From the NCBI GenBank assembly GCA_003342815.1, contig PTEX01000232.1, positions 265,933 to 329,932 on the forward strand: a DNA stretch of 64,000 bases, read 5' to 3'. The stretch is from Eudromia elegans (Eukaryota > Chordata > Aves > Tinamiformes > Tinamidae). Under the pieces are notes generated by a model. The model ran no database searches. It saw nothing but the letters and a program-made list of their open reading frames with translations, and was not told the origin of the DNA. Of this stretch, positions 55,984-64,000 are shown piece after piece. The position numbers were made by a program, and so were the translations under genes. Position 1 is the stretch's first letter; every line of letters starts with the position of its first letter.

Positions 55984-58620
55984 TCATAGAATCACAGAAT
56001 GGTTAAGGTTGGAAGGGACCTGTAGAGGTCATCTAGTCCAACCCCCCAGCACACGCAGGGTCCCCTAGAGCATGTGGCACAGGGTGATGTCCAGGAGGGT
56101 TTGGAAGATCTCCAGAGAAGGAGACTCCACCACCTCTCTGGGCAGCCTGTCCCAGGGCTCTGTCACCCTCCCTGGTAAGAAATTCTTCCTCAAGTTCCTG
56201 TGGAACTTTTGGTGCCTCAATTTGTGGCCGTTTCCTCTAGTCCTATCGCTGGCCACCACTGAGAAGAGGCCAGCCCCCTCCTCCTCACTCCCTCTCTTGA
56301 GATATTTATATACATTGATCAGATCCCCTCTCAGTCTTCTCTTCTCCAGGCTGAAGAGGCCCAGCTCTCTCAGCCTTTGCTCATAGGGCAGATGTTCCAG
56401 GCCCCTAATCATCTTCGTAGCCCTGTGCTGGACTCTCTCTAGCAGCTCCACGTCCCTCCTGCACTGGGGAGCCCAGAACTGCACACAGTACTCGAGGTGC
56501 GGCCTCACCAGGGCTGAGTAGAGGGGCAGAATCACCTCCCTCGACCTGCTGGAGACGCTCTGCTTAATGCACCCCAGGATCCCATTTGCCTTCTTGGCCA
56601 CGAGGGCACACTGCTGCCTCATGGTCAACTTGTCGTCCACCATGACGCCCAGGTCCCTCTCTGCGGGGCTGCTCTCCAGGAGGTCGGTCCCCAGTTGGTA
56701 CGGGTGTCTAGGGTTATTCCTGCTCAGGTGCAGGACCCTACACTTGCCCTTGTTGAACTTCATGAGGTTACTCGCCGCCCAGCTGTCCAGTCTGTCCAGG
56801 TCCCTCTGGATGGCAGCGCAGCCCTCAGGGCTGTCAGCTGCTCCTCCCGTTTGGTATCATCAGCAAACTTGCTGAGGGAGCACTCCATCCCTTCATCCAG
56901 GCCGTTAATGAATAAATTGAACAGGACCGGACCGAGCCCTGGGGGACACCACTAATCACAGGCCTCCAGCTGGACTCGGCACTGCTGATTACCACTCTCT
57001 GAGCCCTGTCATTCGGTCAGTTCCTAATCCACCTCACTGTCCACTCATCTATGCCACTCTTCTGGAGCTTGCCCAGGAGGATGCTGTGAGGGACGGTGTT
57101 GTGTTGAGTTTCCTCAGGTGCTCTCTGACCCAGTCCTCTACCTGGGGCAAGTCTTCCTCTCTCCAGTCCCTTCTCATTTCCCTAGGGTCTGGGACACTAA
57201 GGGGCTGCCCTTGAGAGTTGTCAGCCCTATCTAGGCTCTGTAGTTCCTGGGGACCAGCCCCAGCAGAGAAGACTGAGGCAAAGAAGGCATTTAGTAACTC
57301 TGCCTTCTCCACATCCTCCGTCACCAATGCACCCTCCCCATTCAGCAACGGACTAACGTTTTCCCTAGTCTTCCTCTTGCTGTTGATGTATTTGTAGAAG
57401 CCCTTCCTGTCATCCTTGACATCTTTCGCTAGTTCTAATTCCAAGTGGGCCTTGGCCTTCCTCGTGGCACCCCTGCATTCCCTGACAATGTTCCTATATT
57501 GTTTCCAAGTGGCCTGGCCCTTCTTCCACCTTACAAATGTTTTCCTCTTCTCATTAAGTTTGTCCAGCAGCTCCTTTCCCATCCACACAGGTCTCCTGCC
57601 CCTCCTGCTTGACTTCTTCCTGGTAGGAATGCACCGATCCTGGGCTTGGAGAAAGTGGCGCTTGAAGATAAGCCAGCTCTCCTGGACACCCTTTCCTTCT
57701 AGGACCCTGGTCCAGGGGATTTCTCCAAGGAGCTCCCTGAGGAGGTCAAAGTTGGCTCTCTTGAAGTCCAGGGCTGCAATCCTACTTCTTGCCCAGCTCC
57801 CTCCACGCAGGATCGTGAATTCCAACATCTCGTGGTCACTGCAGCCAAGACTGCCCCCGACCCTCACATTTCCCACTAGACCTTCTCTGTTGGTTAGGAT
57901 CAGGTCTAGCAGCGCGCCCGCCCTTGTCGGCTCTTCAACCACCTGCATCAGGAAGTTATCCGCAACACTCTGCAGGAACCTCCTGGACTGTCGGCTCCCA
58001 GCTGTGTGATCGGCCCAGCAGACATCGGGGTGGTTAAAGTCCCCCACAAGCACCAGGGCCTGCGATCGCGAGGCTTCTTGCAGCTGCCTGTAGAAGGCCT
58101 CATCCACCTCCTCATCCTGGTCGGGAGGCCTGTNGTAAACTCCCACGACCGTGTCGCCCCTGTTGCCCTGCCCTTTGATCCTCACCCACAGGCTCTCGAC
58201 TTGCNCTCCACCCTCCCCTACGCCNAGNTCCATACACTCCAGCTGCTCTCTCACATAAAGAGCNACTCCNCCNCCTCGCCTNCCTGGCCTGTCCCTCCTG
58301 AAGAGCCTAAAGCCCTCCATAGCCACAGCCCAGTCATGAGAGCTGTCCCACCACGTCTCAGTAATCGCAATGAGATCGTGGCCCTGCAACCGCACAACCA
58401 TCTCCAGTTCCTCTTGCTTATTCCCCATGCTGCGTGCGTTTGCATGGAGGCATTGGAGTTGGGCTCCCAACGTGCCTCTCGTTCTAGCCGGGACAGCTGC
58501 AGCCTGACCCTGTGGGCCTTTAGGAGTCGCCATATTGTGCCCTTCGGCCTCTTCAGGCCTGGGGCCTCCTCCACAGGCTCTGGAGTCAGGCTGTTGCACA
58601 CCAGGTCACTCGGTGGTGGC
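55984..58620 (-). mobile_element. CR1 LINE, 5'-truncated with internal deletion
   Basis: Minus-strand CR1 non-LTR retrotransposon. Its 3' end is at 55984 (octamer tail ATTCTGTG-ATTCTATG). ORF2 starts with the endonuclease, open for about 500 codons from 58599: NARSMGNKQEELE, ITETWWDSSHDWAVAMEGFR, LVLVGDFNHPDVCW, LTNREGLVGNVRVGGSLGCS and DHEMLEFTI. These are the catalytic Asn/Glu/Asp/His regions of an AP-type endonuclease. Near 57,100 the frame jumps from REHLRKLNT to a segment like HSILLGKLQKSGIDEWTVRW, so roughly 130 residues of the reverse transcriptase, including the DFSKAF catalytic motif A, are missing. Downstream, SGVPQGSV and SKFADDTK remain but with frameshifts and a stop near 57,020. 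A 232-codon frame (56763-56065) holds the C-terminal part, [10 protein letters not shown] through EIFQTLLDI. It is clearly dead. The low decay of the endonuclease suggests a fairly recent insertion. Confidence 0.
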
Positions 58621-60235
58621 CTTTGCGGTGCTGAGACGCAGCGAGACCGTCCCGCAGCGAGGCCGGGCCCGGCGCCCTGCGTGGCTTCACGGCTCCTGCA
58701 GGGCTCCCGCAGCAGCAGAGCCCCGCGGCGCACGCAGCCCCAACGCCCCCCAGCTCCTCCAGGCCGGGCGCCCTAGGGTGGAAACCCTCCATTCCTCCAG
58801 CGCCCGGGTGCCACCCGCTCTGCACACGCTCGTGGCTTGTGCCGTGTCCGCTGCTGAGGCCGTGGATGGGGACGCAGCCGCGAAGCTCCGCACGGCCACA
58901 GGCGGCTGCTGCCCCGGCGGGTCCCGACGCGGCTCCGCGGAGCCGCCCCGCGCGCTGCGCTGGCCCCGGACAGGCCGGCGGCTGCAGCAGAGCGAGCGCT
59001 GCAGAGCTGCAGCGTCCAGCCCCGCAGGACGGCTCTGCCGCGGGCAAGGCGGCCGGCCGGGAACGGGGCAGCCCCAGCCGCCTCTGCCCGAGGGGCTTGT
59101 GCCGCTCTCCAGGGCATCGGGCTCCTGCAGGGACCGCGACACCAACGAGACCCACCTGTGCTCCCTCCCCGTGCGCCCGGCTCCTGCCGCAGCCCGCAGC
59201 ACGCGGGTGCTTCTTCTGCTCAGCTCTGGGAGAGCCGCCCTGGCTGCGGCTCCTGGCTGCTGCTCCATGGGCAAAGCACTGCGTCGCGTGGCCACGGCGG
59301 CCTCCCCGGGAATGACGGGCACGCGGGTGGCACTGGAGGCACCGGGGGCCTCCCCGGAAATGACGGGCACGCGGGTGGCACTGGAGGCACCGGGGCCTCC
59401 CCGGGAATGACGGGCGCACGGGTGGCACTGGAGGCACCGGGGAAGCACCAGAGCCCCAGCGGGGTGAGGATACCTGGGAGCAGCTTCCAGCCCGGCTGGC
59501 ACCGTGGCCTCCTCCTTGGGCAGCATCTCCGCTTGGTGCGCCCTGCCCCGCTGCCCTCCTGGGGCTCCAGGAGGTCTCTTCCCGCGGGATTATTTCAGGA
59601 ACTCGCACTGTGTTGGAGGGGGGCGCTGGCGCCACTGATGCTGGAAGGCACCCGCAGCGGTGCAGCGAGATGGGACGTTGCGAAGGTCACCAGGGCTCGG
59701 GAGAGGCAGCGCAGGCTCCTCCCGCAGCCGCAGCTCGTCCTCCAAGGCCGAGCGTGACCAGGCCTTGGCACACCAATGCCCGGACCGCCCCTGCAGCCCC
59801 AGCGCTCACCTGCGTCACCCTTCTTCTCTCCGTCCAAGCAGTGACACAGGAAAGTGGACGATTTGCCGTGGAGCAGCACTATTGAGATGTTTGGGATCTC
59901 TAACCATAGCCATGGTGCTACCTCCAGGTGAGGAAGGGCCCATGGAAATGTTGCCTATTTCTGTGTGCCTTAAAGCGCAGCCAGGTGGGAAGCACTCGGG
60001 AGCAGCCGCCGGGAGAGGCTGCGGGGCGCGGGCAGGGCTGCAGGGCTGGCACGCGGACGCGGGCGCCGCGGCGGGAGCGGGGGCTGTGCCGCTGGGTGCC
60101 CCTGCGGCAGCGGCTCCGGCCTCGCGGGGCCGCGGTGCTCCCCGGGGCGGCTCAGCACGAGGCAACTCCTGTGCAGGCAGCAGCCACGCCGGGCTGGAAC
60201 GGGGCTCGGGATCCGGAGGCCCCCGGGATTAGGGC
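58621..60235. other. non-coding region, no gene supported
   Basis: GC-rich DNA with a 48-bp repeat (listed) and an AT-richer patch at 59855-59960 (GATGTTTGGGATCTCTAACC, CCATAGCCATGG). Confidence 0.
59303..59445. repeat. 48-bp repeat, 3 units
   Basis: Three near-identical copies of ACGGGCACGCGGGTGGCACT, each with GGAGGCACCGGGGGCCTCCC and GGAAATG. Confidence 0.
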
Positions 60236-60239
60236 CACG

Positions 60240-60425
60240 GGGTCCCAGGGTAACTCCCGCTTGAAGTGGCCTCAGGGGGCCCAGTCCAAGCTCCTGCTCG
60301 AAGCAGGGTCGGCTACAGGGTCCATTCAAGCTTTTATCCAGTTTGGTCTTGAAGACCTCCAAGATGGTCAAACGCAGCCACAGCCTGTCTGCTCTCATGG
60401 AGAGGAAGCACCTGGAGTAGCTCTA
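60240..60425 (-). mobile_element. CR1 LINE 3' fragment, diverged
   Basis: The plus strand shows the complement of a CR1 3' UTR: CCAGTCCAAGCTCCTGCTCG, AAGCAGGGTCGGCTACAGGG, TTTATCCAGTTTGGTCTTGA, AGACCTCCAAGATGG and CACAGCCTGTCTG. Short and old. Confidence 0.
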
Positions 60426-60535
60426 GCATTCCTGCCAGCCTGCAGCGCTGGGGACCTGGAGCCGGGAGAGCCGCTGGGCTCCCCAGTGAGCAGCAAGCAC
60501 CGCTGCCTGCCAGGAGCATCTCCAGGCGGAGGAGC

Positions 60536-60860
60536 GGAGTGGAACAGGGCAGAGCGGAGTGGAGCGGAGTGGAGCGGAGTGGAGCAGGACAGAGTGGAGA
60601 GGAGCAGAGTGGAGCAGAGCAGGGCAGAGCGGAGTGGAGCGGAGCAGGACAGAATGGAGAGGAGCAGAGTGGAGCAGAGCAGGGCAGAGCAGTGTGGAGC
60701 AGAATGGAGAAGCGCAGAGCGGAGCAGAGCAGTGCAGAGCAGCACAGAGCAGTGCAGAGTGGAGCAAAGCGGAGCAGCACGGAGCAGAGCAGCACAGTGC
60801 AGAGCAGTGAAGAGTGGAGTGGAGTAGAGCAGGGCAGGGCAGGGCAGAGCAGGCAGCCGG
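60536..60860. repeat. GAGCA/GAGCG/GAGTG pentamer array
   Basis: About 320 bp of GAGCGGAGTGGAGCAGAGCA-type sequence with pentamer periodicity, strongly purine-rich on the plus strand. It is the reverse-complement type of the 12.3-12.9 kb array. Confidence 0.
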
Positions 60861-61004
60861 GCCAGCGCCCATGCTGCTCCCAGCTCTCTCACAGCCTCCC
60901 CAGAAGACGCGTCCTTAGTGCCCTACCAGGCAAACGCCATCCCCAAGGGACACGGACACACAGACTTCAGGCTCTGGGGCCGCGGTGCAAGGGGGCACGG
61001 CCGT

Positions 61005-61500
61005 GGAGTTGGCTAATGCTGGCCAAACCAAAGCTGTTTTAACCTTTTCCACCTGCATTCATTCGCAGAATGTTTCACAGCTCCTCCGCTGTCTCTCGAG
61101 TTGCTCTCTGAGCACTGGGCTCGGGGATAGATGTCAGGCCCAGCACGAGACCGGTGCCCCGGTCCTGGGTGCACGTTGCTGCTGCCACCACACGATGCTG
61201 CCCCGTCCGTGCGGTACGAGAAGGCGGCACGAGCGCCACGCAGGGCTGGTCCTCCGCCCTCGCAGGCTCTTCCACCCACACGGTCTTGGCCTCTGCTGCG
61301 TTACATCCATGGCCCTGCGCGCACCGTGTGTGCTTGTCCTGTCCCGTTTCCCAGCTGGCCAGAAGGCCCCTCTTTGTTTATTTATTTATTAAACATGTTG
61401 CCATTTAAAGCTTGTGGTCCTAGGCGGATTTATCGCACGAGCTTTATCCTCTCATTCCGTAGCTCTGCTCCCGGCAGGGAATCATCTCTTGGTTAAGACC
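61005..61500. promoter_or_regulatory. AT-richer blocks, candidate regulatory elements
   Basis: 61005-61095 (GGCTAATGCTGGCC, GCTGTTTTAACC, CATTCATTCGCAGAATG) and 61370-61470 (TTTGTTTATTTATTTATTAA, CCATTTAAAGC) stand out from the GC-rich surroundings. Composition-based inference; no gene recognised. Confidence 0.
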
Positions 61501-63898
61501 CATCAGGGAGGCTCAGCTCAGAGCCGGTAAATGTGACAACGGCCCCGTGATGCGGCTGGTCCCAGTGACAGGGACGGGCGTCCTGGACTAGTGGCACTGC
61601 CGGGAGATCCCCGCACAGCGGCACAGAGTCGGCCGCCTCCCCCGAGAGCCCCACATGTCCTCCAGCTCCCGCCGCCATCGCAGAGCCTCCCGTCCCACGC
61701 GGGGCCGCTCGCCCGGCTGTGCCACCACGTGGGCTCCAGCTCCTCCGGGTTTCCGTCCCAGGAGCACCCGGCCATGGGGAGGGTGCCCGGCGAGGAGGAG
61801 GTGGGAGCTCTTCTCCTGCTGCAGCCTCCCACTCGTCTTCTGGTGACACCATTAGGCTGCAGGTCTGGTCTCTCCCGCAGCTCAGAGCCCAGCCTACAAC
61901 CCAGGACCTTTGCGGGAAGCGTTTCTGCACATCTGGAGACGGGCAGAGGACCAAGCCTGGAATGAACTCATGGGAGCTGGAGCTGGGTCTTACCCAAGCA
62001 GACCTGGCAAGAGGACAAGGCTGAGGAGCGGATCCAGTGGAGTGAGGGACAAACCTTTGGGAAAGGCTGCAAGCTCTTGCTCCCCAAGGTGTGTGGGGCT
62101 GCCTGTCTGCCCGCAAACTCTCCAGGAGTCTGAGCAACACGCAGATACAACGGGGCCGGGCCCTGGTGAGACCCGCCGCAGGAGGGACGCAGAGCCCCCC
62201 GCGGCGCCGAGGCCTGCGGGACTGGGCAGCCCTGCCCGCTGAGCCAGGAACGCGGCGGCTCCTGTCCCTGTCCCCACCGGAGCTCCCGTCCCCGTCTCGC
62301 CAAGCGTGGGCAGCACGAGCATCCTCCACACGGGCTCCCTCCTCCCCACCCTGCCCCAGGGCTGGCGGCCAGGGAGCATCTTCTGGGGCTCTTCTGCAGA
62401 GCACCCTGCCCGGGGGCTCTTGACCCAGCACACACAGTGCGAGCAGCTCCAGTGCTGCAGACAGGCCAGGCATTCCCAATTTCTTGCACGTGGGTCTGCA
62501 GCAGCTTTGGGCCAGTCCCTGCACCAGGCGTGATGGGGGTCTGAGGTGAGTGTGGGTCTGGAGCAGACAGCCATGAACGGGAGGTATCTCCATGTTTCCT
62601 GGAGCACAGATGCATTTCAGACCAGAAAACCAAAGGTGACTCCCTGAGCTGTCCTCAAAGCTCCTTCACCCCTCCAACTCCTCACACAGGTGCAAGAGAA
62701 GCCGGGTGCCTTCAGACCCGGCATTGCCCCATGTTTTTCCAGGGGTCTGTGACCGATGAGGAGCGGCTGAAAGGAGCGGGTTTGTGCTGTTCCCTCCATG
62801 CCCTGCCCATCCCGCTGCCTCCCCACTGCCCACGCTGGGGAGCGAGCCGTGATACCCAATGGGATGGTGAGAGCTACAAAAGCAGCAGCAGCTGCAGCCC
62901 ACGAGCACGTGATGAAACGGGCAGCAGCCTTTGGAGCGGCGCTGGCTGGATCTGCCATCAACAACCACAGATGCGATTCCCGTACCGGCAAATCCAGGAG
63001 GCTCCACACGCCCCGCTCCTGCCTCTGCCCTCTGCGGAGCGCGGCGCTCGGGAGGGGGTTGATGAGCGCATCCCGTTGGGAACATGCAGCTTGGCCCGCG
63101 CTGCCGAGCAGCGACCCCGCCGAGCACCATCCCCCTGCGGCAGCGGGAGCCGGAGCCATCCCTGCTCCGAGCACCGCGGGGCAACTCGTGTGCCGAGATG
63201 AACCTGCACACGGAGGCAGGGCGACGCGGGGGCTCCGGGACGTCCCTCCCCACGAGGACCAAGGCCTGCGGCTCCCGGCTCACTTAGAGCCTCTGCTCGC
63301 AGACAGCCGCAGGGGAAGGACCGTCCCGGCGGCCCCTGGGTGGCGCGGGCCCCGTGCCACCGCGTGAGCCAGCTGGCTCCACGCACCCACACCAGCCGTG
63401 AGGGTGGCGGCTGGGCGGGCGCCCGCGGCCGGGCGGAGGAGCAGGAGGAGCTGTCGCCGTCAGCACACGGTGCCGATGCCGCGGCCGGGCGGATCGGTGG
63501 TCTCAGTGCTCTGCAGTGTGCAACGCGGCATCGCAACCCCGCTCTGGCCGGGCCGAGACCCCGAGCAGCAGGATCCGGCAGCACGGGGAGCTGTGGGCGG
63601 CAGCGCCCCGAACACGGCCCGCGCGCCGAAGGGGTCCTGGCCGGGCTGCCTGCAGCGCTGCCCACACGGCCGTCCCGCCGCTCCGCAGAGCCCACCCGCG
63701 GCAGGGCCGCGCGGCGCCGCTCCGAGCGCACGGAGCAGCGTGGGCGGCGCGATGGGGACTGGCGAATCCATCCTGGAGGCGCTGCGGGACCGCTGGGGTC
63801 TCCCTGCCAGCTCGGGCCACGCGGCTGGGGTCTGGAGGGCCAAACCTCCAAGCAGAGCTGAGGTGGAGGAGGCTGAATTAGGTCTTCCCAGGTACTGA
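61501..63898. other. non-coding region, no gene supported
   Basis: No protein family was recognised on either strand. A moderately AT-rich patch at 62860-63005 (CAACAACCACAGATGCG with a RUNX-type core) is another candidate regulatory element. CpG-dense DNA lies at 63.4-63.8 kb. Confidence 0.
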
Positions 63899-64000
63899 TG
63901 CTGCTTTTCTGCTGCTTCCATGGGCCCTCTGCAATCCCCTGGGCCCCTCTGCAAAGCCCTGGGCCCCTCTGCAACCCCCTGGCCCCTCTGCAACCCCCCT
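63899..64000. repeat. about 21-bp tandem repeat running off the right edge
   Basis: Units of CCCTGGGCCCCTCTGCAA type at about 20-22 bp spacing, continuing past the window end. Confidence 0.

Noticed and set aside
60536-60860. Open frames of GAGSGVEQ-type repeats
   Set aside because: A by-product of the GAGCA/GAGTG pentamer array.
31600-64000. Dozens of open frames of 100-800 codons on both strands
   Set aside because: They are GC-driven frames with low stop frequency. They overlap in several frames at once, show Ala/Arg/Gly/Pro bias, and have no recognisable family or consistent splice structure. Several run through N gaps.
31448-64000. Exons of PTPRT, the expected neighbour upstream of CHD6
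   Set aside because: No tyrosine-phosphatase or MAM/fibronectin motifs were seen on either strand.

Overview
The window is vertebrate genomic DNA, most likely from a bird. The evidence is a compact, very GC-rich landscape with short introns and many minisatellites (microchromosome-like), plus several CR1 LINE copies, including one with the avian 3' tail built on the ATTCTRTG octamer. No prokaryotic operons, tRNA or rRNA genes, or CRISPR arrays were seen, and no retroviral or other virus-like element was recognised.

Left half (1-31,447): one gene, CHD6, read on the minus strand. It encodes a chromodomain-helicase-DNA-binding nucleosome remodeller of the CHD6-CHD9 subfamily. I placed 29 exons by matching remembered vertebrate CHD6 protein sequence to minus-strand frames and requiring AG/GT splice sites and matching codon phase. 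Together they give 1,875 codons without a stop from an ATG at 31,419 to the left edge, where the last exon runs out of the window. The order is: basic Lys/Glu/Pro N-terminal region (31.4-27.8 kb), tandem chromodomains (26.0-23.0 kb), SNF2 ATPase with Walker A, DEAH and C-terminal helicase lobe (22.7-16.0 kb), linker and SANT/SLIDE-like region (15.6-7.8 kb), and conserved CHD6-9 C-terminal blocks (6.3 kb to the edge). The 3' end (about 840 residues by comparison with human) lies off the left edge. The first exon upstream of 31,447 was not identified.

The CHD6 introns carry a series of unrelated minisatellites: 36 bp at 5.2-5.6 kb, 47 bp at 6.9-7.7 kb (interrupted by an assembly gap), 20 bp at 11.2-11.7 kb, a CTGCA/CTCTG array at 12.3-12.9 kb, 18 bp at 14.4 kb, 41 bp at 24.5-24.9 kb, and about 15 bp at 30 kb. 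They also hold two CR1 fragments (18.6-19.2 kb and 28.9-29.2 kb).

Right half (31.4-64 kb): no coding gene could be supported. The stretch is probably the 5' intron/upstream region of CHD6, and in human the next gene beyond CHD6 on this side is PTPRT. It holds more minisatellites, CpG-rich blocks (one containing an 854-bp gap at 46,736-47,589, a candidate promoter island), a 2.6-kb CR1 LINE at 55,984-58,620 with an internal deletion, two older CR1 pieces, and short AT-rich islands that stand out from the GC-rich background and may be conserved regulatory elements. Many long open frames here are by-products of GC-richness and of repeats with few stops; I do not call them genes.
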